Origin: Gemmatimonadota bacterium
GTDB taxonomy: Bacteria; Gemmatimonadota; Gemmatimonadetes; Gemmatimonadales; GWC2-71-9
DNA length: 21,432 bases
Assembly (NCBI GenBank): GCA_003221825.1
Contig: QHUE01000004.1
Location: 1-21,432 of the forward strand
Direction: 5' to 3'
Shown piece after piece: positions 7,584 to 15,900 of this stretch. The translations under genes were made by a program, and so were the position numbers. The stretch's first letter is position 1. Each line of letters opens with the position of its first letter. Under the pieces are notes generated by a model. It was not told where the DNA came from. It saw nothing but the letters and a program-made list of their open reading frames with translations, and searched no databases.

Positions 7584-10445
7584 ATGGCACGACGCCGCCC
7601 GACCCCTCCCAAGAAGGCCAAGACCAAGCCAAGGGCGAAGAAACCCCGTAGGGTCGCCGATTCCCTGACGGTGTCTGTGCTGCAGGCGACTCTGGAGTCC
7701 ACTGCGGACGGGATCCTCGTGGTCGACCTCAAGGGGCAGATCGTGTCTCACAATCGCCACTTCGAGGAAATGTGGCATTTGCCGCCGGCCCTGATCGCGG
7801 CAAATGACGACGCCGCCGGCCGCCGGCGCCTGATCGCGCACGTGCGCGACCAGCTCACCAATCCGCAGCTGTTCGTCGACGGCATTCAGGACCGCTATGA
7901 TGAGCCCGAATCCGACAGCTTCGACGTCCTCACGTTCAAGGATGGTCGCGTCCTGGAGCGCTACTCGATTCCGCTCCGTCTCGACGGCCGTTCGGTGGGC
8001 CGCGTATGGAGCTTTCGCGATGTCACGGCGCGGCGCCGGGCCGAATGCGTTCAGGAAGCGGTGTACCGCATTTCCCATACGGCGCACACGGCCGAGAACC
8101 TGCAGGAGCTGCTGCGCGCGATTCACGAGATCGTCGGCGAGTTGATGCCGGCGCAAAACTTCTACGTGTCGCTGTACGATGCGGAAAAGGACCGGCTCGA
8201 GTTCCCGTATTTCGTGGATGAGTACGACACCGCCCGCGACATCCCGCCGCGCAAGCTACGCAAGGGACTCACGGAGTACGTCCTGCGCACGGGGCAGCCC
8301 CTGCTCGCGACGCCCGAGGTGTACGAACGGCTGGTCGCGGCCGGCGAAGCCGAGTTGATCGGCGCGCCGTCGATCGACTGGCTGGGCGTGCCGCTCAAGG
8401 TCAAGGATCGCACCATCGGCGTCGTCGTGACCCAGACCTATTCCCAGGGTGTCCGCTACGGCGAGAGCGAGCGCGACATCCTGACGTTCGTATCGTCGCA
8501 GATGGCGATGGCAATCGAGCGGAAGCGCGTCGAGGACGCCTGGCGCGAGCAGAGCGAGCTGCTGCAGCGGATCGTGGACAACATTCCTGTAATGCTCGTG
8601 TTCCTGGACGAACAAGGCCGCATCCAATGGGGCAACCGCGAGTGGAGCCGCGCGCTGGGCTATGACATCGGCGAGGCGCGCGAGCGCGACATCTTTGCCG
8701 AGCTCTATCCGGATCCCGGCGAGCGGCAGCGCCTGCGTGACTCGATCGGGGCGCCCGTCGGTCAGTGGACGGATTTCCGCACGCGCACCAAGACTGGCGC
8801 GATCCGAGACACGATGTGGGCGAATGCGCCGCTGACCGGCGGAGGATGGCTCGCGATCGGCATGGACGTGTCCGACCGCAAACGTGCGGAGGAGCGCTAC
8901 CGCTCGTTCATCGCCCAGAGCTCCGAGGGCGTGTCGCGGCTCGAGATCGATCCACCGGTCCCGATCAGTCTGCCCGAAGAAGAGCAGATCGACCGGCTGT
9001 ACGCGGGCGCGCGTATCGCGGAATGCAATGACGCCATGGCGCGCATGTACGGATTCAGCGAGGCTCGCGAGCTGATCGGCACGCAGCTCGCGGACTTGCA
9101 CAACGTCACCGATCCCGCCAACCGCGAACAGATTCGTGCCTTCATCCGGGCCGGCTATCGGATTGCAGACTCCGAAACCCGGGAGCACGACCGCGAGGGA
9201 CGGTCCCGCGTCTTCCTCAATAACGTCGTCGGCTTCCTCGAGGACGGGCACCTGGTGCGGGTGTGGGGCACCCAGCGCGATGTGACCGATCAGCGGCACC
9301 TCGAAGAGCAATTTCGCCAGTCGCAAAAGATGGAGGCCGTGGGCCAGCTGGCCGGAGGCATCGCGCACGACTTCAACAACCTGCTCACGGCGATCCTCGG
9401 AAACACGCAGCTCCTGCTGCGCGACTTGCCGCCCGGCGACGCGAAACGCGGCGACGTCGAGGAAATCCGCAAAGCCTCGGAGCGGGCCGCCTCGCTGACC
9501 CGGCAGCTCCTCGCGTACAGCCGGCGCCAGATGCTGCAGCCTGAGGTGCTCGACCTCAACGTCGTCGTGGCGGAGATGGACAAGATGTTGCGGCGCCTCA
9601 TCGGCGAGCACATCGCGCTCGTCGCCGTCCTCGCCTCCGATCTGGGCCGTGTCCGCGCGGATCCGAATCAGATCGAGCAAGTCATCGTGAACCTGGCGGT
9701 GAATGCCCGCGACGCGATGCCCGAGCGTGGGAAACTGACCATTGAGACCGCCAACGTGGACCTGGACGAGACCTCCGCGCAGGCGCACCTCGGCTCGGTT
9801 GCCGGACCCTATGTCATGCTCGCCGTGACCGATAGCGGCGTGGGCATGGACGCCACCGTCCGTGCCCATCTCTTCGAGCCCTTCTTCACGACCAAGGAGG
9901 TCGGCAAGGGCACGGGGCTCGGGCTCGCCACGGTGTACGGCATCGTGAAGCAGAGTGACGGCTACATCTCCGTGTACTCGGAGCCGGGCCGCGGCTCGAG
10001 CTTCAAGATCTATCTGCCGCGGATCGCGACGCCCGCCGACGTCCCGGCCGGGCCCCAGAAAGGCGGGCCGGCCCGCGGCAGTGAGACGGTCCTCGTCGTC
10101 GAGGACGAGCCCGCCGTGTTGACCCTCAGTCAACGCGCACTCGAAGCGCAGGGGTACGTCGTGCTGGCCGCCTCCGATGCCGCCGCCGCGCTGCGGGTCG
10201 TGGAGCGTCATGGCGGGACTATCCACCTGCTCCTGACCGACGTCGTCATGCCGGGGTTGTCCGGCCGCGAGCTGGCGGAGCGGTTGGGAGCGCAGCGCCC
10301 GGGGATTCGCGTGCTGTATATGTCGGGATACCCCGGGGATGCCGTCGTCCAGCATGGCACCCTGCCCTCCGGGAGCGCGTTCCTGCAGAAGCCGTTCTCG
10401 CCCGACAGGCTGGCCCGCAAGGTGCGTGATGTGCTGGACGCCTGA
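7584..10445 (+). CDS. Hybrid histidine kinase PAS-GAF-PAS-PAS-HisKA-HATPase-REC
   Basis: A 953-residue soluble kinase. It opens with a very basic tail (residues 3-23, KKAKTKPRAKKPRR), then PAS (about 28-150), GAF (about 155-315, IGAPSIDWLGVPLKVKDRTIG), PAS (322-435), a PAS with the insert-bearing SSEGVSRLEIDPPVP form (438-571), HisKA with H595 in GIAHDFNNLLTAILG, HATPase_c (VNLAVNARDAM, TDSGVGMD, GKGTGLGLATVYG) and a receiver with D886 in TDVVMPGLSG and K936. All catalytic motifs are present. The basic tail is not a signal peptide, as no hydrophobic stretch follows; binding to nucleic acid or anionic lipid is possible. The C-terminal half closely resembles that of the kinases at 996 and 12629, so these are paralogues. 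The next kinase starts 24 bp downstream. Confidence 0.93.
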   Translation: MARRRPTPPKKAKTKPRAKKPRRVADSLTVSVLQATLESTADGILVVDLKGQIVSHNRHFEEMWHLPPALIAANDDAAGRRRLIAHVRDQLTNPQLFVDGIQDRYDEPESDSFDVLTFKDGRVLERYSIPLRLDGRSVGRVWSFRDVTARRRAECVQEAVYRISHTAHTAENLQELLRAIHEIVGELMPAQNFYVSLYDAEKDRLEFPYFVDEYDTARDIPPRKLRKGLTEYVLRTGQPLLATPEVYERLVAAGEAELIGAPSIDWLGVPLKVKDRTIGVVVTQTYSQGVRYGESERDILTFVSSQMAMAIERKRVEDAWREQSELLQRIVDNIPVMLVFLDEQGRIQWGNREWSRALGYDIGEARERDIFAELYPDPGERQRLRDSIGAPVGQWTDFRTRTKTGAIRDTMWANAPLTGGGWLAIGMDVSDRKRAEERYRSFIAQSSEGVSRLEIDPPVPISLPEEEQIDRLYAGARIAECNDAMARMYGFSEARELIGTQLADLHNVTDPANREQIRAFIRAGYRIADSETREHDREGRSRVFLNNVVGFLEDGHLVRVWGTQRDVTDQRHLEEQFRQSQKMEAVGQLAGGIAHDFNNLLTAILGNTQLLLRDLPPGDAKRGDVEEIRKASERAASLTRQLLAYSRRQMLQPEVLDLNVVVAEMDKMLRRLIGEHIALVAVLASDLGRVRADPNQIEQVIVNLAVNARDAMPERGKLTIETANVDLDETSAQAHLGSVAGPYVMLAVTDSGVGMDATVRAHLFEPFFTTKEVGKGTGLGLATVYGIVKQSDGYISVYSEPGRGSSFKIYLPRIATPADVPAGPQKGGPARGSETVLVVEDEPAVLTLSQRALEAQGYVVLAASDAAAALRVVERHGGTIHLLLTDVVMPGLSGRELAERLGAQRPGIRVLYMSGYPGDAVVQHGTLPSGSAFLQKPFSPDRLARKVRDVLDA

Positions 10446-10454
10446 TGCGCCAGG

Positions 10455-10469
10455 CGCTACCGTAGCGGC
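10455..10469 (+). promoter_or_regulatory. Leaderless-type -10 (TACCGT) within a small hairpin before a start codon
   Basis: TACCGT (10458-10463) fits TANNNT and ends 6 nt before the ATG at 10470, the same spacing as at 7584 and 16548. The start has no Shine-Dalgarno sequence although it lies only 24 bp after the previous stop. The hexamer sits in a perfect inverted repeat, CGCTA-CCG-TAGCG (10455-10467). It could be an internal promoter, or instead a hairpin that affects translation of a read-through message. Confidence 0.35.
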
Positions 10470-11900
10470 ATGAGCGCGAGCCCACTGGCAGCCCTCGGGC
10501 TGCCGGGCGACCTCTGGCTGAGCCAGTTCGCGCGGCTGGTCGACCAGTTGCCAGTCGCCCTCTGGTCCACTGACCTCAACCTCCGCATTACCGCCATTCG
10601 CGGCGGCGGCTCCGTGGTCGGCGAGGACGGCAAGACTATAGAGGAAGCGTTCGGGAACCCGGCCCAGGCGGCTCCCGCCGTGGCGGCGCATCGTGCCGCG
10701 CTGCGCGGAGAATCGGCCGCCTATGAAACGGTGTACCAGGGCCGAGCGTTCTCGGCCCGAGTCGAGCCCGTCGTGGGTCCTCACGGCAGGATCGTCGGCG
10801 TCGTCGGCTTCGCGTTCGACGTCACGGAACGCCACGACAGCCAGGAACGGCTGCGCGCGATCATCGACAGCGAGCCGGACTGCGTGAAGCTCCTCGATGC
10901 CGCGGGCCGACTGCTGGAGATGAATCCGGCCGGCCTTGCGATGATCGAAGCGTCCTCCCTCGACGACGTGCGGGGACAACCGATCATCTCCATCATTGTG
11001 CCCGAGCACCGCACGGCCTTTACCGACCTACAAACCCGCGTGTTCCGCGGCGAATCGGGAACGCTCGAGTTCGAGATCGTCGGCCTCAAGGGACGCCGGA
11101 AGTGGCTCGCCACCCAGGCCGTCCCATTCCGGGATGCGGCGGGGAACGTGCAGGCCCTGCTGGGCATCACGCGCGACATCACCGACGCCCGGCGAGCCGA
11201 AGAGCAGCTCCGGGCGTCGCGAGCGGCGCTCCGCAGCCTCGCCACTCGCCAGCAGGACATTCGCGAAGACGAGCGCACGCGCATTGCGCGCGAGATTCAT
11301 GACAGCCTCGGGCAAGCGCTCACCGCGCTGAAGCTGCAGCTCTCGGCAGCACAAGAGGCCGCATCGAGGGAGTCGCCAGCCCTCGGCACCCGGCTCCATG
11401 AGACCGCCGTGATGGTGGATGACCTGGTGAAGAGCGTGCGGCGCATCGCCACGGAGCTGCGCCCACCGATTCTCGATCAACTCGGCCTGCCGGCCGCGCT
11501 GGAATGGCTGGCCCATGACTTCTCACGCCGTACCGGGATTCGCTGCGAACCGACCATCGTGCCGGCCAACGATGCGATCTCCACCGAGCTCGCAACGGCG
11601 GTGTTTCGCATCGTGCAGGAAGGCTTGACGAACATCTCGCGCCACGCGGGCGCCTCACACGTCCAGATCGGACTGGGCGTCGAGAGCCAATGCGTCACAC
11701 TGGAGATCAGCGATGACGGCCACGGAATCACGGAGGCGGCCACCACCGGTCCCGCGTCCCTGGGCATTCTCGGCATGCGGGAACGGGCTGCCGCGCTCGG
11801 CGGCGTGCTCGAAGTGGCGCCGCGCACCGGCGGCGGCACGCGTGTGACCGCATGGTTCCCTCCCCTCCCCGCCAGCAATGGAGGGCAAGGGGGCCGATGA
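10470..11900 (+). CDS. NarL/DegS-type sensor histidine kinase with two PAS domains
   Basis: A 476-residue cytoplasmic kinase of the HisKA_3 class. Two PAS-type domains (about 18-122 and 126-243, the second ending GITRDITDARR) are followed by the dimerization/phosphoacceptor helix, H277 in REIHDSLGQALTALKLQL, and a short HATPase_c with N388 in FRIVQEGLTNISRHAGAS, the DDGHGI loop and GILGMRERAAALGG. HisKA_3 kinases pair with NarL/FixJ response regulators, and just such a regulator follows: its ATG overlaps this stop (ATGA at 11897-11900), so the two are translationally coupled. No transmembrane segment is visible, so the input is cytosolic. The first PAS has weak similarity and may be divergent. 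Confidence 0.94.
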   Translation: MSASPLAALGLPGDLWLSQFARLVDQLPVALWSTDLNLRITAIRGGGSVVGEDGKTIEEAFGNPAQAAPAVAAHRAALRGESAAYETVYQGRAFSARVEPVVGPHGRIVGVVGFAFDVTERHDSQERLRAIIDSEPDCVKLLDAAGRLLEMNPAGLAMIEASSLDDVRGQPIISIIVPEHRTAFTDLQTRVFRGESGTLEFEIVGLKGRRKWLATQAVPFRDAAGNVQALLGITRDITDARRAEEQLRASRAALRSLATRQQDIREDERTRIAREIHDSLGQALTALKLQLSAAQEAASRESPALGTRLHETAVMVDDLVKSVRRIATELRPPILDQLGLPAALEWLAHDFSRRTGIRCEPTIVPANDAISTELATAVFRIVQEGLTNISRHAGASHVQIGLGVESQCVTLEISDDGHGITEAATTGPASLGILGMRERAAALGGVLEVAPRTGGGTRVTAWFPPLPASNGGQGGR

Positions 11901-12550
11901 TTCGGATCCTCGTTGTCGACGACCACGCCCTCGTACGCCGCGGATTGATCGAGATCCTGCAGGGACTCCCCGACGGCGTGCAGTTCGGAGAGGCCGGCAC
12001 TGCTGCGGAAGCCATGACCTTGGCGTTTGGAGAACGCTGGGACGTGGTGCTGCTCGACCTGGGTTTGCCCGATCGCCATGGGTTGGAAGTGCTCCGGGAG
12101 TTGCACACGGCCCGGCCACAGCTGCCCGTCCTGATTCTGACCATGTTTCCCGAAGACCAGCTCGCGCTGCGCATGCTCGAAATGGGTGCCTCCGGGTACC
12201 TGACCAAGGAGTCGGCGCCTGAAGAGCTGCTCCGCGCGTTGGAGCGCGTCATGGCGGGGCACAAATACCTGAGCCCGGCGATGGCGCAGGCCGTCGCCGA
12301 CGGTCTCGGAGGGCCGCCCCCGTCGCCGCATGAACAGCTGTCGGACCGCGAGCTCGAGGTTTTGCGACTGCTCGCCGCCGGTCGACCGATCACCACGATC
12401 AGCCGCCAACTCGGGCTCTCACCGAAGACCGTAACGACCTATCGCGCGCGGCTGCTGCATAAACTGCGGATGCGGTCGAACGCAGAGCTGACGTTTTATG
12501 CGACGCAACACGGGCTCATCAGTCCGGCGGCACTGCGCGCGACGACTTGA
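11897..12550 (+). CDS. NarL/FixJ (LuxR)-family response regulator
   Basis: A 217-residue regulator: receiver (residues 2-120; D8-D9 pocket, phospho-Asp 54 in LLDLGLPDRHG, T82, K104) and a C-terminal LuxR-type HTH (about 146-207, LSDRELEVLRLLAAGRPITT, then LGLSPKTVTTYRARLLHKL). The frame is open a further 45 bases upstream, but the ATG at 11897 begins directly at the receiver fold (MIRILVVDDH) and follows GGAGGGCAAGGGGG. The ATGA overlap with the HisKA_3 kinase marks the two as a cognate pair. It is the only DNA-binding response regulator in the window, so it is the clearest route from this kinase cluster to transcription. The CCCTAC repeats just downstream (12557-12589) are candidate binding sites. 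Confidence 0.96.
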   Translation: MIRILVVDDHALVRRGLIEILQGLPDGVQFGEAGTAAEAMTLAFGERWDVVLLDLGLPDRHGLEVLRELHTARPQLPVLILTMFPEDQLALRMLEMGASGYLTKESAPEELLRALERVMAGHKYLSPAMAQAVADGLGGPPPSPHEQLSDRELEVLRLLAAGRPITTISRQLGLSPKTVTTYRARLLHKLRMRSNAELTFYATQHGLISPAALRATT

Positions 12551-12628
12551 CGCGTTGTAGGCAAAGCCCTACTTGCCGACTTCCCTACCGCCGACAGACA
12601 CGGTTTCCGGCATCACCAAAACTTTGGC
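12551..12628 (+). promoter_or_regulatory. Intergenic region with GTAGG/CCCTAC repeats
   Basis: GTAGG (12557-12561) and CCCTAC (12567-12572) form an inverted repeat around a short AT-rich spacer, and a second CCCTAC(C) follows at 12583-12589, 16 bp on. NarL-family regulators often bind short inverted or repeated heptamers of this look, and such a regulator is encoded immediately upstream. The inverted repeat could alternatively be a weak terminator for the upstream pair, but only TT follows it. The ATG at 12629 has neither a ribosome site nor TANNNT at the leaderless spacing. Confidence 0.35.
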
Positions 12629-14344
12629 ATGGAACAAGTTCGCGTGCTCATGATCGAGGACGAGGAGAGCGACGCCGTCCTGATTTGCCGTGAGCTCGCG
12701 CGCCTGACGCCACCGCCCGACATCCAGCACGTGAGAACGCAGCCCGCCTTCGTCGCCGCGTTGGAAGGGTTTGCACCGCACGTCATTCTCTGCGACCACA
12801 ACATTCCCGGGTTCAGCGGCTGGGAAGCCCTCGAGCTCGCGCAGCGGTCGCGGCCGGACGTGCCGTTCATTCTCGTCACAGGGTCGCTCGATGAAGAGAC
12901 CGCCGTCCGCTATCTCAAAGGCGGCGCCTCCGATTACATCCTGAAGGACCGTCTCGTCCGTCTCGGGCCCGCCCTCCTCGAAGCGCTCGAGCGCGCGCGC
13001 CAGCGGGAGACGTTGCGTCGCCACGAACGGCTGTTACGGCAGATCATCGACGCAAACCCCAGCCTCATTTTCGTCAAGGATTGGGATGGTCGGTTCGTGC
13101 TGGTCAATCAGGCCACCGCGGAGATCTACGGCACCACGGTCGAGTCCCTCATTGGGAAGACCGATGCCGACTTCAATCCCAACGCGGATGAGGTAGCGCA
13201 TTTCTTGCACTACGACCGTGACGTGATGTCGTCAGGCCACCCCAGGTTCATCGGCGAGGAGCGCGTGACGAACCCCGTGACCAGGGAGACGCGCTGGTTC
13301 CAAACGATCAAGGTCGAGCTGCACGGCCACGAGCGGCAGCTCGAGGATCTCGAGGAGATTCGCAAGGCGGCGCGGCGCGCCGCCGCGCTCACCCGCCAGC
13401 TCCTCGCCTTCTCGCGCAAGCAGGTGCTCGAGCCGCGGATCATCGACCTGAACGGCGTCGTGATGAACCTCGACAAGATGCTGCGGTCGCTGATCTCTGA
13501 GAATATCGAGCTCAAGACCGACCTGGCGGCCGACCTCGCGGCGGCGCGCGCCGACCCGAATCAGATCGAGCAGGTCGTCATGAATCTCGCGATCAACGCG
13601 CGCGATGCCATGCCGGACGGCGGCACCGTGACGATCGAGACCAGAAACGCGACGCTCGATGACGCGTACGCCGCGCAGCACGTCTCGGTCATCCCCGGCG
13701 ATTACATCATGCTCGCCGTCACGGACACGGGCTGCGGGATGGACGAGCCCACGAAATCGCGGATCTTCGAGCCCTTCTTTACCACCAAGCCGGTCGGGCA
13801 CGGCACGGGCCTCGGCCTGTCGACCGTCTACGGGATCGTGAAACAGAGCGGCGGCAACATCTGGGTCTACAGCGAGCCCGGGAAAGGCACGACGTTCAAG
13901 ATCTACCTCCCGGCGGTCGCATCGCGGCCCGAGGATATCGGCAAGGTCGCGCCCGCGGAAGCCGTACGCCGCGGTGGTGGGACGGTGCTGGTCGTGGAGG
14001 ACGACGAGCAACTGCGCCGGTTGACGCATCGCGCGCTCGCGGGCCAGGGATACACGGTGCTCGAGGCCGACCGCGGCAGTACCGCCCTGGACATCGCACG
14101 GCGCCATAAGGGTCAGATCGATCTGTTGTTGACCGATGTCATCATGCCCGACACGAATGGCCGGAAGCTTGCGGAGACCATCCGGGCGGCGCGTCCCGGC
14201 CTCCGCGTGCTCTACATGTCGGGCTATCCCGACGGCGCGATCGCCAGCCACGGCATGCTGGAGCCGGGCGTCGCCTATCTGGCCAAACCCTTCACCACCG
14301 AAGCGATCACCCGCAAGGTCCGTGAGGTCTTGGAGGCGCGATGA
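12629..14344 (+). CDS. Hybrid kinase-like REC-PAS-HATPase-REC lacking the H-box
   Basis: A 571-residue protein: receiver (residues 4-122, phospho-Asp 56 in LCDHNIPGFSG), PAS (about 134-230), the second half of a HisKA domain (DLEEIRKAARRAAALTRQLL, 240-259), HATPase_c (MNLAINARDAMPDGG, TDTGCGMD, VGHGTGLGLSTVYG) and receiver (D503 in TDVIMPDTNG, K553). The stretch that should hold the end of PAS, the coiled linker and the H-box (QKMEAVGxLAGGIAHDFNNLL in its three paralogues here) is absent: PAS residue 235 runs straight into RQLEDLEEI. About 70-80 residues are missing in frame, so there is no phosphoacceptor histidine. The rest is undamaged and the ATPase motifs look functional. It may be a degenerate kinase, a phosphatase, a partner acting in trans, or an assembly error. 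Its stop overlaps the next start (ATGA), with GGAGG upstream. Confidence 0.9.
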   Translation: MEQVRVLMIEDEESDAVLICRELARLTPPPDIQHVRTQPAFVAALEGFAPHVILCDHNIPGFSGWEALELAQRSRPDVPFILVTGSLDEETAVRYLKGGASDYILKDRLVRLGPALLEALERARQRETLRRHERLLRQIIDANPSLIFVKDWDGRFVLVNQATAEIYGTTVESLIGKTDADFNPNADEVAHFLHYDRDVMSSGHPRFIGEERVTNPVTRETRWFQTIKVELHGHERQLEDLEEIRKAARRAAALTRQLLAFSRKQVLEPRIIDLNGVVMNLDKMLRSLISENIELKTDLAADLAAARADPNQIEQVVMNLAINARDAMPDGGTVTIETRNATLDDAYAAQHVSVIPGDYIMLAVTDTGCGMDEPTKSRIFEPFFTTKPVGHGTGLGLSTVYGIVKQSGGNIWVYSEPGKGTTFKIYLPAVASRPEDIGKVAPAEAVRRGGGTVLVVEDDEQLRRLTHRALAGQGYTVLEADRGSTALDIARRHKGQIDLLLTDVIMPDTNGRKLAETIRAARPGLRVLYMSGYPDGAIASHGMLEPGVAYLAKPFTTEAITRKVREVLEAR

Positions 14345-15900
14345 ACTGGTCCATCGAGCGCAAGTTGCCGCTGTTCGTCACGATCCTGCTGGTCGTGGTT
14401 GCGGTGGTGCAGCTGACGATTGGATACGGGGAGGTGCGGCAAGCGTCCCGCGCCCTTGCCGATAAGCGCCTACCGCTCGCGACTCGCGTGATGGCGGACT
14501 TGTTTCAAACCGGGCAGGGCCGTGCGCGCATCACGGCGCTGGCGAAGGATTCCGCGATCGTCGCCTTTCTGCGTTCGGGCGGGCGGCGCGGACGCGAACC
14601 GGCACTCGCCGCAATGCGCCGGCTGACGAGCGACACCGCGACCAATGCCGGTCTCGAGCTGCGGGACTTCGGGGGGCACCTGCTGCTGCGCACGGGCAAG
14701 TTTGCCGGCGCCGATAGCGTCCCCATCTCGCCCGGCAAGGACTCCGCGCGCTACGGTCCCTTGATGCGGCAGGATACCACTCTGTTCATCGCGATCGCCG
14801 CCGCCGTCGGTCAGGAGGGGACCGGTGGGATCGTGCAGCAGGTCGCGCGCCTCGCGCTCAACGAGCGTACGCGCAAGACGTTGACCGGTCTGGCCGGCGG
14901 CGAGGTCACGCTGCTGCTGGGCAATGCGTCGGGAGACCCCTGGACCGATTTTGCGACGATCGTCCCCGCGCCGCCGCAGGGCGTCCTGACGAGTCCGGTC
15001 CCGGTCCGCTACGAGCGTGGTGAGCCGAAGCGCGCGGCGGCCGCGCCGGTGGCGGGGACGCCCTGGATGGTCGTCGCAGAGTTGCCCACTCGAACAGTGA
15101 CGGCGCCGGCGCGCGCGTATCTCGTTAGCATGGCGCCCATCGCCGCCCTCATCGTCATCCTGGGCGCGCTGGTGGCGTGGTGGGGAAGCCGCCGCCTGAC
15201 GAAACCCCTGGTGCAGGTCACCCGGGCGGCCGAGGCGATTACCACCGGCGACCTCGAGCAGCGGGTCAACGTACAGCGCGACGATGAGTTGGGCCGGCTG
15301 GCACGGTCGTTCAACACGATGGCGGAGCAGGTCTCCCGCTCGCACCATCACCTCGAGGCCCAGGTCGCGCAACGCACCAAGGCGCTCGAGGGGACGAACG
15401 CCGAGCTGGAGTCCTTCTCCTACTCGGTCTCGCATGACTTGCGCGCGCCGCTCCGCGCGATTCACGGCTTTGCCCGCATCCTGCTCGAGGACCATAACGC
15501 GAAGCTCGATCCCGAAGCCCAGCGCCTGCTGGGAGTCATCGACCAGAACACGCGACGCATGGGGCAGCTGATCGGCCAGGTCCTCAGCAACCTCCTCCAG
15601 AACGCCCTGAAATTCACGCGCGGGCGGCCGGACACGCGGATCGAGGTGGGATCGCGGCCGGACGGGAAGGAGACCGTGTATTTTGTGAAAGACAACGGTG
15701 CCGGCTTCGACGCGCGCTACGTCGACAAGCTGTTCGGCGTGTTCCAGCGCCTGCACAGCGCCGAGGAGTTCGACGGCACGGGAGTGGGGCTCGCGATCGT
15801 GAAGCGCATCGTGCAACGGCACGGCGGGCGAGTCTGGGCGGAAGGGAAGCTCAACGAAGGCGCCACGTTTTATTTCTCGCTGCCCGACGGAGAGAACTGA
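14341..15900 (+). CDS. Membrane sensor histidine kinase with HAMP; internally shortened
   Basis: A 519-residue kinase. TM1 (about 9-28) and TM2 (about 262-281) flank a ~230-residue extracytoplasmic sensor; a HAMP domain (282-335, RRLTKPLVQVTRAAEAI, DELGRLARSFNTM) and coiled coil follow. HisKA has H365 in SYSVSHDLRAPLRAIHGF, the form common in phytochrome-type kinases. HATPase motifs present are NLLQNALKFTRG, DNGAGFD and GTGVGLAIVKRI. Between RRMGQLI (residue 411) and GQVLSNLLQNALKF the usual ~55 residues (end of helix 2, linker and first strands and helix of the ATPase fold) are missing in frame. The histidine and nucleotide motifs remain, but the ATPase fold should be impaired. The start is coupled to the preceding gene (ATGA) with GGAGG upstream, and the stop overlaps the next ATG. 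Confidence 0.9.
   Translation: MNWSIERKLPLFVTILLVVVAVVQLTIGYGEVRQASRALADKRLPLATRVMADLFQTGQGRARITALAKDSAIVAFLRSGGRRGREPALAAMRRLTSDTATNAGLELRDFGGHLLLRTGKFAGADSVPISPGKDSARYGPLMRQDTTLFIAIAAAVGQEGTGGIVQQVARLALNERTRKTLTGLAGGEVTLLLGNASGDPWTDFATIVPAPPQGVLTSPVPVRYERGEPKRAAAAPVAGTPWMVVAELPTRTVTAPARAYLVSMAPIAALIVILGALVAWWGSRRLTKPLVQVTRAAEAITTGDLEQRVNVQRDDELGRLARSFNTMAEQVSRSHHHLEAQVAQRTKALEGTNAELESFSYSVSHDLRAPLRAIHGFARILLEDHNAKLDPEAQRLLGVIDQNTRRMGQLIGQVLSNLLQNALKFTRGRPDTRIEVGSRPDGKETVYFVKDNGAGFDARYVDKLFGVFQRLHSAEEFDGTGVGLAIVKRIVQRHGGRVWAEGKLNEGATFYFSLPDGEN

Noticed and set aside
8256..11009. Minus-strand open frame of 917 codons
   Set aside because: It lies opposite two well-defined kinase genes with every catalytic motif on the plus strand, and has no recognisable domain or ribosome site.
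12557..12572. Intrinsic terminator after the NarL-type regulator
   Set aside because: The stem is only 5 bp and lacks a T-tract; the repeated CCCTAC pattern fits an operator better.
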